Shown piece by piece: positions 34,662 to 45,799 of a stretch of 64,000 nt of DNA (positions are counted from its first letter, which is position 1; the number at the start of each line of letters is the position of its first letter). A program made the position numbers and the translations under genes. The notes under the pieces were generated by a model, which did no database searches, was not told the DNA's origin, and saw only the letters and a program-made list of their open reading frames with translations. The stretch is from Latrodectus hesperus (taxonomy: Eukaryota; Arthropoda; Arachnida; Araneae; Theridiidae): positions 85,731,215 to 85,795,214 of the forward strand of contig CM075855.1 in the NCBI GenBank assembly GCA_037975125.1, given 5' to 3'.

Positions 34662-34675
34662 CCACAAGAGGGCGC
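34662..34675 (+). promoter_or_regulatory. Candidate CTCF binding site
   Basis: CCACAAGAGGGCGC matches the animal CTCF core CCASNAGRKGGCRS at every defined position. It lies in an imperfect palindrome (TCCACAAG ... CTTGTGGA). This is a motif match only. Confidence 0.35.
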
Positions 34676-34799
34676 TTGTGGATGTTTAGAGCCCATGGTT
34701 TAAAACAAAACAGTTGGTTCTTTCCAGAATTGTATCTAAGAACAATCCTATTGTTTCTAAATCCTAAGAAATGATGCTTTAACATAGCTTATTAGTGAA

Positions 34800-35135
34800 A
34801 GTAGGGAACGCAAGCTTCTACATTCAATTCCAATCAATATTCCCCAATGGAAAATGGTTGCGATGTTCAAAAACGGAAGAAATTTATAAAACTTTTGACA
34901 TGGTGTTGAGGACTGCCTCATCCCCCAAGGTATGTGACATCCACCACTTAACTCCCTTCCGGGAGAATTTTCAGAGAATGGGACGTATTCATGTGGCGCA
35001 AGACAGAAAACCCGGAAAATTCCCAAACGTACAATCCGACAGAAAAGCATGAAACACGGCATCCCTCTCCCGTTGCTGGGATAGAAGTCGGGATCTTTCA
35101 CTCTGAAGAACCTATCACTAGACCATGGTTAGCTA
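34800..35135 (-). repeat. tRNA-like SINE, family epsilon
   Basis: At the right end the minus strand reads ATGGTCTAGTGATAGGTTC (A-box-like) then GATCCCGACTTCTATCCC (decayed B box), followed by about 300 bp of GC-richer body. Two opposing open frames (85 and 114 codons) overlap here and are judged incidental. Confidence 0.45.
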
Positions 35136-35338
35136 TAAAGTGCTATAAAACTTGAAACAATGTCTGTATTCTGAATATCCATTTTTCATAAGTGAAAAGA
35201 AACTTTTCGTATATTTTCCTTTTGTGATATGTGAAAAACGCATATTATGTATGAAAATATAATTCTAAAGGGCATCACGTAAGGGGCTACTCAAATGTCC
35301 AACAAAACCTTCGGCGATGAAGACAACATCATCGTCCT

Positions 35339-35475
35339 CAAGAGTTCCCCTGTGGCCCAGTGGTAATGATACACTTTTTGATGTCGAAGATTCCAGGATG
35401 GATTCTTGCTGAACATTGGGAGACAGTTGCCCCTCTTTGCTTGCACATCTGAGCTCCGCGGATAGCAGTTAGTCT
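35339..35475 (+). repeat. tRNA-like SINE head abutting the 181-bp array
   Basis: A perfect A-box consensus (TGGCCCAGTGG) is followed by a decayed B-box region (GATTCCAGGATGGATTC). The head runs directly into the tandem array. Confidence 0.45.
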
Positions 35476-36488
35476 TTCTCTACTTGGTCCAGCTTCCGAA
35501 TGACGAAGACTATCACCCAGCTTTGTCCATCTAACTGGTTGTTGCACCAGCATGCTTCTCTGTACCTAATACTGAGTTGAAATCTACCAGTTAAAAGTAG
35601 CCGGGTGGAATCTTCGCGAGTATGAAGCAAGGACCAATCAAAAGATTCCCAATACCTTCTCTACTTGGTCCAGCTTCTGAATGACGAAGACTATCACCCA
35701 GCTTTGTCCATCTAGCTGGTTGTTGCACCAGCATGCTTCCCTGTACCTAATCCTGAGTTGAGCTCTACCAGTTAAAAGCAGCCGGGTGGAGTCTTCGTGA
35801 GTATGAAGCAAGGACCAATCAAAAGACCCCCAATACCTTCTCTACTTGGTCCAGCTTCTGAATGACGAAGACTATCACCCAGCTTTGACCATCTAACTGG
35901 TTGTTGCACCAGCATGCTTCCCTGTACCTAATACTGAGTTGAGCTCTACCAGTTAAAAGCAGCCGGGTGGAGTCTTCGTGAGTATGAAGCAAGGACCCAT
36001 CAAAAGACCCCCAATACCTTCTCTACTTGGTCCAGCTTCTGAATGACGAAGACTATCACCCAGCTTTGACCATCTAACTGGTTGTTGCACCAGCATGCTT
36101 CCCTGTACCTAATACTGAGTTGAGCTCTACCAGTTAAAAGCAGCCGGGTGGAGTCTTCGTGAGTATGAAGCAAGGACCAATCAAAAGACCCCCAATACCT
36201 TCTCTACTTGGTCCAGCTTCTGAATGACGAAGACTATCACCCAGCTTTGACCATCTAACTGGTTGTTGCACCAGCATGCTTCCCTGTACCTAATACTGAG
36301 TTGAGCTCTACCAGTTAAAAGCAGCCGGGTGGAGTCTTCGTGAGTATGAAGCAAGGACCAATCAAAAGACCCCCAATACCTTCGCTACTTGGTCCAGCTT
36401 CTGAATGACGAAGACTATCACTCAGCTTCGTCCATCTAACTGGTCTTCGTGAGTATGAAGCAAGGACCAATCAAAAGACCCCCAATAC
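35470..36488. repeat. 181-bp tandem array, five copies plus a deleted sixth
   Basis: CTACTTGGTCCAGCTT recurs at 35480, 35661, 35842, 36023, 36204 and 36385, exactly 181 bp apart each time. Units are nearly identical. The sixth has an internal deletion joining CATCTAACTGGT to CTTCGTGAGT. Each unit includes GAAGCAAGGACCAATCAAAA and GACCCCCAATA, which are the body of SINE family delta (compare 3868-4072), so the array grew from part of that SINE. Confidence 0.95.
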
Positions 36489-36640
36489 TTGGCCTGCCAC
36501 CCCCAGATGTATCATTTCACTTGGAGGACATTGCGACCACGCCCAGTTTTTAGCATGCCTCAGTCACCATCAGCTATTGCAACGGGATTCGAACTCCATC
36601 TAACTGTTAGAAGCCAGCTCAGAGCTTGGTTCAGCAAAGA
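36480..36640 (-). repeat. SINE, family delta, head side
   Basis: It continues from the last array unit with TTTCACTTGGAGGACATTGC and an inverted B box (CGGGATTCGAACTCC). On the minus strand this is head then body, and the 181-bp units are the next part of the body. Confidence 0.6.
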
Positions 36641-36654
36641 ATGCGTAATTCCTG

Positions 36655-36830
36655 AGTAGGGGAATGGTTGGTTAAGGCATCTTTCTCATTATAGGACGGC
36701 AGTGAGTTTGAATACCGATCCAATCAAAGATCCGTTGTTGTCGTTAACGGCGATTACGGTACGTTAAATAGGTCATGGTTGCAATGTCTTCCAAGTGAAA
36801 TAATACCTCTGGGGATGAGTAATAGTCATC
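36655..36830 (+). repeat. SINE, family delta, plus orientation
   Basis: It carries GTGAGTTTGAATACCG (B-box-like), GGCGATTACGGTACGTTAAA and GCAATGTCTTCCAAGTGAAA, in the same order as 56945-57195. It lies head-to-head with the minus-strand copy on its left. Confidence 0.6.
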
Positions 36831-39316
36831 CTTTGCTGAGAATTATAAATAATGCAGTTTCGTAACTAGCTATTCCACCTAACTCGTGAAGTCCAATTCT
36901 GGACAAGGTATAGAGAAGTATACTGAAGCAACATCGCAGTGAGTGCTTGAAAGTATTCAAGAATCTCCCTAATAACTCGTGAATATGGGCCACTATTAAA
37001 TAAAAGATCATGGAAGTCAATACAGTGCTGATGCTCAAGTGCATTACAACAGATTTAAGCTATTAAATTGACTACTGCGCGGTCAAAAGGTAACAATATC
37101 ACTAACCAGCATTTCTTTTTCTAAACTTTCCCACCATACCAATGGCGAGATGTCATTTAAGATGTGGAGATGGATATCTCGGATATGACTGACCAATCGA
37201 TTTCCTTTTGGATTTAAGATCGATGCTTCTTTCTCATCCGCATATAAATCTCAATAAAATCCTAATTCTAAGTGTCTGCCGATATTTTTTCTAGGAATAA
37301 AATGAATGAAACTCATACCAGGATATTAGTCTTGGGTCAACACACAGACTTTGTTACATATCGAAATTTAATTAGTTTTTAGCTAATCAATACGCAAAAC
37401 ATTTCATCGTACAAAAACATATTTTAATCAAATCAATAAAAATAGTTAAAAATAGCAGAAATAATTATTTTTCCGAAATGGAAGTTATCCTGAAAAAAAA
37501 TGGATACACGTTTTTCACAAGAAGCTAAGGCACGTTGATATTTAACTATGCGAATGAAGTTGTCCTCATCGGTATGAATAAAAAAGATATAAAAAAGAAT
37601 AATTAATAAAAAAATTATTAAAATTTGAAGAAATATTTTTAAATCATGTTCTTTTGTATTGATTATTACTTAATTGATCACCTACTCAATTTACTCAATT
37701 GAAGTTTGTTGAAAGTTTCGAACAAGTATATTTGTGTTTTGAAGAATAAAAAAAGTCAATATAAAATTCAAAATAATTGCAATTTATTTTGCTGCATTTT
37801 TACATGCTGCATTTTTAATCTTATTTCTAACAAATTTCGTGAAAGGCTACATTTTTATTTAATAAGTCGGATATCTTAACGAAATTTGTAAATGAGATTG
37901 TCTGCATATTATATACTTAACGCACAAGCTTACATATGTATAATAATTTATAATTTTTTGTTCTAATGTAAAAATAAAAAAAAATCCCCGGAAACTCATT
38001 TTAACGAATTTTAAGCCATCTCCAAAATATATTCGTTGTTTCGGAGTTCCATTCCCCACAATGCATACTTTTACATCATTAATCAAATTCCAGCTCTTGA
38101 AAAATCTTGTACAGAGATTTACATTGAAGACAAATTTTCTTAAAGGGGACTCATTGTATTCTATCTATTTAAATACTAAGCTTTAGCCAGAATGGAAGCC
38201 AATGTTTTCTTTGTTTTCAGTACAGCAGGAAAAAAAACAATAATCGTACAATAGTAAGTCAAAAGATGCAACATTTTAAAATTTGCTAACAAAGATGTAA
38301 CCTAAAAAAGGATATTGATTTTGTTTATTTTTGTTTACCGTAAGATAAATTGTTATAACGTTCAACGTGGTGTAGTGAAAGATAATTGCTTGCATACTAT
38401 TAGAACGTTTATTCATTTGTTAGGTCAGTTCAACTAGAATTAACATTCTGATAGTTTTGAAATCCATCTTCTGGTGTTAGTTAATCCTATTTAAAGTTAC
38501 TTAACAGATGCAATGTAGAACATTAATATGAGGATACATATATTCATACTGTCGTATTAATTCATACAAGATTTATGCACCCTATTTCATGTCGCTGCAT
38601 GTTTCAGCACACTTATCTCGATAAATTCCTCATACACTCATGCAATAGAAGACTGTGCCAAGCATGGTGTATGATTTGCAGAGGTGATTGAACAATGTGT
38701 GCCGGTCCCAGTGCATAAAGTATTTGCATCCTATTGAGCACAGTATTTGACATCTACATACAGTATTTGAGAGAAGATGCCCGTATATCGATCACGTGAC
38801 TGCAAGTTAGGTCTTCGTGGATTGTTTAGATGAAGGCATGAAATCAAATGTCAACAAACAACGAATATCTGAAATCCAAGAGGAATTAACGTTTGGTGCG
38901 GGCTCATGGAATGGACGTTTCACATCAGACTGTTTGTATAGCGAATGTTGTCGCCCCTTTTTTTGATTCCATGCATTATCGAAGGCACCCTTCAAAAAAA
39001 AAAAAGCTCCCAAACTATTACTAAACACACGTTTCTCATTGATGACATTGAAGAAATGAAAAAGATAAAAAGATATATAATATCATTCGAACATGCTTAT
39101 GTCTTATATTGATTCTGATCATGGTGTTAATACATACATAAATTATATATATTTATTTATACATTTTTGAGGTTTTAGAAACAAATTCAAATAAATTTTA
39201 AAGGTAATCAGAATGCATTTTCTTCACAATAAAATTAAAATTTTAAAACAGTTCAATTATGCGAAGTAAAACAATGAACATGCAACAAAAACTAAAATGA
39301 GTATTATGACAAGAAC

Positions 39317-39318
<2 letters not shown>
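36831..39318. other. Mostly AT-rich, no gene supported
   Basis: 36840-37330 is somewhat GC-richer with a 72-codon minus-strand frame that I cannot assign. 38580-38960 is another moderate-GC patch without splice-flanked open frames. The remainder is AT-rich. Confidence 0.35.

Positions 39319-39366
<48 letters not shown>
39319..39366. repeat. (TA)n microsatellite
   Basis: Uninterrupted TA tract of 48 bp. Confidence 0.95.
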
Positions 39367-39371
<5 letters not shown>

Positions 39372-41743
39372 TAGCAGTTAATTTTCATCCTTTAATTTGA
39401 ATATATTTGTTTTCGAGGAAAACATCTATACAGCATATTTTATGTTTGTGCACTAAACTATATTGTACTGCACTTAAAAAATTAGATGAATAAGACATTT
39501 AATAAAATTAAAAAAATAATTATAAAAATTGATGATAATTATATTTATAAATTTACAGTTATACTGTGAAATGGTAAAGAATATATTAATAATATTTAAT
39601 CGTGCCTATTATTGAAAAGTAAATAAAGAATTTTTAAGAAACTACATTTTTGTGCGAAAATAGAAATTTGCACCATTTGCAACTTTTTATGGATATTTTT
39701 TTCGAAATGATAAAAAATCTTTAGAATAAAAAAACTAATTTTTTAAATTAGTTTTTTCCCCTAAAAACAAATAATAAATTATTTAATTAAAGTTCTTTGA
39801 TACAGAAGTATTATATATAGTAGCAGAGCGAAATTTCTTCCTAAAATTATTTTATCTTCCATTAATACGATGAAAAAATCTATTACTTTCATAGTTTTAC
39901 TTTTCATTAGAATTTAATTAAAAAAAATATTGGAATGTCCAAAACCATAAACTTAATAATAAAAAAATTAGCTTTTATTTTAAAAACTACACAAAACAAT
40001 TATTATCTCATTTTAAGTTAAAATAATTTATTTCTAATTATTTGACATGTATTTCGGAGTTAAATTATTATAAAAATTCGGCAAACATTCATACTTGTTT
40101 ATCGGAAAACAGAAAAATCATTAGAAATGTAATTTAAATTTTAAAAACAATTGTATAGAATATTTTAAATTATATACATTTTCTTCTAATATATTTATAT
40201 TAATTTTATTAAAATGTATGGATACACAATTTTATAATAGAACTATTATTAAGTAATAAGTTTAGGAATAGAAAAGCAATTGTTTAATAAAAAAGGAATT
40301 TTTTTAAAAATATAACATTGATATTAACATTGAATATAACATTGATATTCATTTTTAAATCACCGACGAAATTAATTTTTTTCTTTTCTTGTTAAATAGT
40401 GTGGTCTGTTCAGAGAATTCATTTAATAAGGTTCCTATAGTTGAGAATAATTTTTCTTTCAATACTATGTTCAAAGTAAGAAAACTCATTTCTTCTTAAA
40501 GCGGTATACTATATGAAAAAACTTTTTTTTAAACTTTTTCAAAAGAAACATTTGTTTTAAAATAAAAAAAATGTTAAAAATTTCAAAAGAGAGAAACTAG
40601 TTCTTAGCTATTTTTACGTGAATCGTGAAATTGGGATTGTTTAGTTTCCTTATTACTTATGACCACATTTTTTGCACATTCAACTCGACCGGAACTATAA
40701 TTTTCAGAAAGATTATGAGACACTACATGCACCGATGTCTAATCTGGGAATCGAACCCACGAACTGTTGTTCTGAAAATCACATCGGCAGACTTAAGGAG
40801 TAACTTAAGCAATAGCAATTTAATATTGCTCTCAATTTACAATAATAAAAGGTATGACATTGCCACAGTTCTTTTCTACAATTTAATTTTCATTCCATTA
40901 ATTTACTTAGTATATTAATTAATAGTAATATTTAATAAAATTATTCAAACTAATTTGATGGAAAAATAAAATAATAATAGAAATTAAACAGAAAATTATA
41001 TCTAACTTCACAATTATGAAATAATTTACTAATAAATCAAGTTCCTCAAACCATTTTAGAAATAAATAACAGAAATGTTTTAAAATATTATTTGTTTTAC
41101 ATAATTAGTGAAACAAATGTACAGTTCTAGGCAAACTGTACAATTTTAGTAACAAAAATATGAATATCGACTAAGGGGCGAATTCTATCGAAAATAATGT
41201 GATTTATTGGAGAATATTCATATCCATTTTATGAATGATATTAAATTATTTATAAATTTATTCATTTTGAGTATTTTGGAGAGTTACTGCAAATGAATAT
41301 CTTCACATATTCAAGAAAAGTTATATAAAAGTTTAACTGATATAATTGCAAGATAGTAAAAATATGACGTAACTTTGAATTTTAATAATTTTATTTTCGC
41401 CGGAAGAAAATAGTATAAACAGAAATTTTTTAAAAGCATTTGATAACACGAGGCAAAATAACTATTTTAAAGATGGTGGCAATGAGATGAACAGACAGTT
41501 TTTCCATTTCAAATGTTATCTATGTTCTTCAAAAATTAGTTTAAAAAATTTTTGTATTTTGTAATTGTTTCTGAGTTGTCATTTTTGGATATTGTAATAA
41601 GTAAATTCAAAGTAAATTTATCAATAAAAATAAATTAGATGGCGCTGCATTTATTACAGGGGTTAAAAGATTACGTAAAGTGAAGAATTATATAAAAACA
41701 AAATTTTCAAATATTTATTTCTATATATTTATATAACAATCGA
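39367..41743. other. AT-rich, no gene seen
   Basis: It includes a short hairpin near 39728-39757 (AAAAAACTAATTTT and complement) and a SINE remnant near 40715-40800. A half CTCF-like GATGGCGCTGC occurs near 41639. Confidence 0.4.
40715..40800 (-). repeat. SINE remnant, family gamma
   Basis: The inverted B box GGGAATCGAACCCACGAACT followed by GTTGTTCTGAAAATC resembles the gamma head. The body is not recognisable. Confidence 0.5.
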
Positions 41744-41752
41744 CGTGAACAG

Positions 41753-42005
41753 GGCATAGATGTCGTATAATCCATGATTCCAAATTCTGAATTTTTTGGC
41801 TATGAAAAATGTTGCGAAGATGACGTATCGTGACATGCGCGATGACGTAAATACTAGGGTTACCAATATAGAATTTTCTGCATAATTCTTATAGGTCTCC
41901 ATATGTATCACGTAATAAAGACGAGGTTGCCAGATGCATAAGAAAACCCACCAAATAATCGCCAATTTCAGAATTTGGAATCATGGATTATACGGCACCA
42001 GTGCC
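41753..42005. mobile_element. MITE with 39-bp terminal inverted repeats and 9-bp duplication
   Basis: The 253-bp element begins GGCATAGATGTC and, read from the other end, GGCACTGGTGCC. The two ends then share GTATAATCCATGATTCCAAA and on to TTCTGAA, 35 of 39 positions identical. A perfect 9-bp direct repeat CGTGAACAG flanks it at 41744-41752 and 42006-42014. It has no transposase. A 9-bp duplication with GG termini fits Merlin or a Mutator-like (MULE) source; the superfamily is undecided. The 78-codon minus frame inside is incidental. Confidence 0.85.
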
Positions 42006-42014
42006 CGTGAACAG

Positions 42015-42889
42015 ATATGACCCTAAAGATAATATCATATTCATCAAATTATCAAACAATGCTAGGTGGAACCAAAGAGACTAAATCATAAAAATATATA
42101 AATTTGCAACGCGTTTCACAAATGATTTATTTTCTATGTCTTATACATGTTCACAGTAAAATAAAATTTTTCAATCAAACAAGAACTTGTTATCAAATTT
42201 TAGATATAATTTATGATCATTGAAGGGACTTTTTTTACTTTATTTATCAAGTTTAGCAAATTTCAATGACAAACAAGCTTATTTTACTGAAGATAATTGT
42301 TTTCCCATAACAGTTAAAAAGTTACAATGATTTCCTTTAAATAATTGCCGAAAATCTTAGTTTGCTTGTTACTGAAGCATCTTTTTGGACATAAATGATT
42401 GGAATTTATAATTGAAAATGAATTCGGAACCCCCGAAATCAGTCACTTCTGAATTGGGAAGTCAACTATAATAACAAAAAAAAAAAAAAAAAAAAACAGC
42501 AATAATCATTCAAATGGCAGAACATCGTCGAAGTCCTTGGTTATTATACGTGCGTAACATGACAGATGTTATCTTCAGTTTTGAGATTCAATTCTGTTGG
42601 CTAGCAATAGGATTTCATCTATGAAAAATAGTAGAAAATGTTTTTTTTAATAAAAGGTCGCACTTATTTTTAAGGGCATCACTTTATTTGATTAGTTTCA
42701 CCAAGATTTGGTTAACTGAGGATTAAAATCACCCCAGAGGGAAATGTGAATGATTAGTTCAAGTCTCGGAGCCGTTGGCAACTCTCACTTTTTTGGAAAT
42801 CTTTTTAAGAGTAAAAATTAGGATAAAGACCACATGGATAGTCCCTCCAGAGCACCAATGGTATCAGTGCTCTCGTCCGGGTGGCTCAT
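42015..42889. other. No gene seen
   Basis: AT-rich, with an A22 run at 42476-42497 and a modestly GC-richer patch from 42720. Confidence 0.45.
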
Positions 42890-43160
42890 AGACTTTAATA
42901 GACAGGAACAAACTACTTTCGCCCACTTTCGAAAGGGTCCACCTCAAATCATTCAAATTTTCTGAAGGCTCCAAAATTTTCGAGACCTGTTCCAACTGTT
43001 TCGCTGAATAAGCTACACCAAAACACATCCTTGCATACCCGAGGCTGTCCGGAAAAGATTTATGCGACGATCCTTTGATGATGCTAAACTTTTTGAGGAT
43101 GTTAAACGTTATGGACATACTCTAGCACTGCTGGCCAAAGGGGACGTGCGACAACAACAC
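42890..43160 (+). pseudogene. LINE ORF2 C-terminal fragment, plus strand
   Basis: The plus-strand reading LLSPTFERVHLKSFKFSEGS, then FETCSNCFAE, a stop, ATPKHILAYPRLSGKDL and MMLNFLRMLNVMDIL aligns in order with the minus-strand copy at 44772-45429 (VLSRLASGHIKCLTFNEG, FVTCTKCQ, ASPEHLLDCMGLSRKDL, LLVFDFLTV). It ends with a stop at 43123 and a (GA)CAACAAC tail. One internal stop and loss of the last zinc-knuckle Cys mark it as dead. The 84-codon minus-strand frame across it is an antisense shadow. Confidence 0.75.
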
Positions 43161-43335
43161 ATTATGTCCCGATGTGCATGTGCTTATCTATTAATTATGT
43201 CTTGATGTACATATCTACTAGCTTATGTCTCTCTATGTACATACCTACAGTATTATGTTTCGATGTACATATCTACTGCATTATATCTCGATGTACATCA
43301 ATTACATTATGTCTCGATGTACCATCTCGATATAA
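43161..43335. repeat. About 30-bp tandem repeat, six degenerate copies
   Basis: Units begin ATTATGTCTCGATGTACATA or close variants near 43161, 43194, 43224, 43253, 43282 and 43306; spacings shrink from 33 to about 25 bp. The array starts immediately after the LINE CAACAAC tail. Frames through it (two overlapping plus-strand frames) are repeat-derived. Confidence 0.8.
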
Positions 43336-43431
43336 AATGCCTAGGGACGCTGTCCTTAGACAACGGGGTTAAATATGAAGAAAGATTATTCCCCACTCAT
43401 TTTTTTTCTTTCGTATGTTGCTTAATATATT

Positions 43432-43490
43432 GTTGTTACTTATGGTACTTGGACAAGCCAAGCTCGTTAACTAAGCAAAATTAAGTCAAA
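43432..43490 (-). repeat. SINE alpha 3' end
   Basis: TTGTTGTTACTTATGG then ACTTGGACAAGCCAAGCTCG matches the 3' end of the copy at 32191-32588 including the (AAC)n tail, in minus orientation. Confidence 0.7.
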
Positions 43491-43494
43491 AGTG

Positions 43495-43586
43495 TGCGTC
43501 ATTGATGGTGCTAAACATTTTGAAGGTGTTTAACGTTACGGATCAGGTCTAGCGCTGCTGGCCAAAGAGGACATGCAATAACAACA
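43495..43586 (+). pseudogene. LINE 3' end, plus strand, very short
   Basis: It encodes MVLNILKVFNVTDQV followed by a stop, the equivalent of MMLNFLRMLNVMDIL at 43078-43122. The 3' UTR (GCTGCTGGCCAAAGAGGACA) and the CAATAACAAC tail also match the same copy. It directly abuts the opposite-strand SINE alpha end. Confidence 0.7.
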
Positions 43587-44760
43587 TATCTTCGTATGAC
43601 CGCGTACATCTTATCTTGAGAATTTCTGTTTACGAAACTCATAGTTCATCTTGGTTTAATACTTTTTATTAGAACTTGTTGAAAGCACCTTCACCGAGTA
43701 TCTTCTAAAAGACTAAGTTATTTTAGATGTACACAATTACAAGTTATATTAAAAAATTTAGATTGCATGACAGACTAAAATTCAACACTGATTGTGGCAC
43801 AAGGTCTAAAAAAAAATTGAAGAATCAACAATGCTAAAATACAAAAAAATAATAAATAAATAATAGTAATAATAAAATTAAAAAAAGAGTGAACAATGCC
43901 AAATAAAAAATTTAGCAGCACACTGACATCAATGAACTGAGATTCTATTATTATTCTTTCTTCTCGCTTAGAAACAAAAATAAGACGAGTTGATCGATTT
44001 CAATTTTAGCGCCAAACCAAAAGTTTCATGAGAATACAAGAGCAACGAAATGAACTAATATCATGCTAACAGTTGGAATTCCACCGAAATAATAGAGCTG
44101 ACACTATAATAGATTTAAAGTTCACAGCGAAATACCAAACAGGTACTTGAATGGCCTGGAATACCGATACGCGCTCCAATTGAAAGTTACCGAAAGTATT
44201 TGAAATGCAAAAGAGTGCCTAGCCCCTAACCAGGCCGATAAAAGAGCATTGTACGGGAATTCTCCCTCCTCTACAGAATCTGATGCTATTTTCATTTCCC
44301 TCGTGTTTTCCCCCAAGACAATCCACTCGTTCAATAATGCAGGAAATAGGAGGGAGAAAAGGTGTGATAAAGGGATTTCGCGCACATGAGAGAGGAATTC
44401 AAAATATCGGGAGGGACTCTTTTTCCTTTTTCTTGGACGACAAGGAAACAATATTAATCCTCTTTGCTTTACACTCTCCCTTTTTTTTCCGACAACAGAT
44501 CTAGTTTTGTTATTTGAATTTGTATCGGAATAACATACAAAGACACAATATTATAATTTCTGCGAGTTTCATTTATTTCAAAATCTGTTTCAGAGATTGT
44601 TTCATAGAACATTCGTCGAATGGGAATGAAGAGACGCTTGAAGTTGTTATAGTAAAGGCGGTATGATTTTTTCACTTTTCTGGCATTTCACAAACCGCAA
44701 ATGTTTGTTTATTAAAAGTAAGAAAGGGAGAATATTTATGTAAATGAGAAACAAGAAAAA
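43587..44760. other. Gene-free stretch with a GC-richer block
   Basis: The block 44130-44460 is GC-richer and open on the minus strand for 109 codons (44122-44451), and on the plus strand for 73 codons. No splice-site pair or known domain supports either. It could be a conserved noncoding element. Confidence 0.35.
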
Positions 44761-44771
44761 ACAATTGTCTG

Positions 44772-45429
44772 TTGTTGTTGTTGCTTATCCTCCATGTCTG
44801 ACGGAGTCAGACTAGATCCACGAGTTCGTTGACTGTAAGGAAGTCGAAGACTAAAAGAGGATTGCTAAAGAGATCCTTTCTAGAGAGACCCATGCAATCC
44901 AAAAGATGCTCAGGAGAAGCCTGATGATTTTGGCACTTGGTGCAGGTGACGAAAGTTTTCCTGCCCTCGTTGAAAGTGAGGCACTTAATATGACCGCTAG
45001 CAAGTCTTGAGAGAACAGTCCGGGTACGTCTGTCACACGGGAGGTCAAGGGACAAACCCGGTTTTGATCCCTTGTACCAATTATGGGTGGGGGGTGTTTT
45101 CCACTCCTCCGAGATTTTTGATTTTTCCCGGGAGTATAACTCCAGAAAAGTAAGTGTGGAAGAGGGAGTATTTGAAATCCTGCAACCTTCCTTAGCAAGA
45201 TTATCGGCCATTTCATTCCCGTGGAGATTCACATGTGAAGGTATCCATTGCAAGTGAACATCATGATTAAGTGAAATGAGTTTTAATTTAAGCAGGATAG
45301 AGTTGCTGATCTTGTCGCCTACAAGAAGCCAATTACTAAGATGGTGGAGAGAACTACGGCTGTCAGACAAGATCCATAGGTCACCATAATCCTTTTCAGA
45401 AAGAATAGTTAACAACTCCGATAAGTATA
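44772..45429 (-). mobile_element. 5'-truncated Jockey-type LINE with intact RNase H tail
   Basis: The 658-bp insert is bounded by the perfect duplication ACAATTGTCTG at 44761-44771 and 45430-45440. Its minus-strand 3' end is GGAGGATAAGCAACAACAAC. The only frame runs from the truncation point without a stop to 44807, about 208 codons. It has RNase H motifs ILSDSRSSLHHL and WIPSHVNLHGNEMADNLAKE, then a CCHC-like knuckle (CTKCQNHQASPEHLLDC) and the C-terminus FDFLTVNELVDLV. No reverse transcriptase or endonuclease remains, so it cannot move by itself. The uninterrupted frame and perfect duplication indicate a young insertion. Confidence 0.9.
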
Positions 45430-45454
45430 ACAATTGTCTGCATACGAAAACTAA

Positions 45455-45560
45455 TTATATGCCGAGAGTTACAGTGTAGAGTGGATTCCCAACTACAACT
45501 GAAAGATCCCTACTCGAGGTGAGAATCGAACCTACGAGCTTCATAACTAAAACTTGAAAA
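45455..45560 (-). repeat. SINE, family gamma
   Basis: GTGTAGAGTGGATTCCCAAC, then CTCGAGGTGAGAATCGAACC (inverted B box) and ACGAGCTTC: gamma order, minus orientation, 5'-truncated. Confidence 0.55.
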
Positions 45561-45604
45561 AAAAACTAATAGTTACCAGTTTGGCAGGTTTTTATATTTG
45601 ATTA

Positions 45605-45690
45605 CAGCTTAACGGTCATTTTGTTGCACACGAAGACACTTACAGTTTAAAGTAGTTTCGGAATCACTGCAAACATCGACTCTCAGGGCC
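45605..45690 (-). repeat. SINE, family gamma, 3' half
   Basis: CTTAACGGTCATTTTGTTGC through TTTAAAGTAG to ATCACTGCAAACATCG matches the gamma body. It is cut off by the plus-strand SINE head on its right. Confidence 0.6.
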
Positions 45691-45755
45691 TACTGGTAGG
45701 ACACCGCTCTTCAGAACGAAAGGTCCTAAATTCGATCCCAGACACTGTTAGAATA
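45688..45755 (+). repeat. tRNA-like SINE head
   Basis: CTACTGGTAGGACACCG (A-box region) and GGTCCTAAATTCGATCCC (B box with a small insertion) lie about 35 bp apart. It interrupts or abuts the gamma copy to its left. Confidence 0.5.
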
Positions 45756-45799
45756 ACGAGAGAAGGGTGTTACGTTTCTGTTTTCTGCGTATATGTGTG

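Noticed and set aside
34400..34790. Second hAT insertion, from a GGTTCTTAACC-like end near 34398
   Set aside because: No matching opposite end or 8-bp duplication was found.
42864..43118. 84-codon minus-strand frame that looked protein-like
   Set aside because: The plus strand here aligns with LINE ORF2 C-termini, so the minus frame is an antisense shadow.
44851..45257. 121-codon minus and 61-codon plus frames
   Set aside because: Alternative frames of the LINE RNase H fragment.
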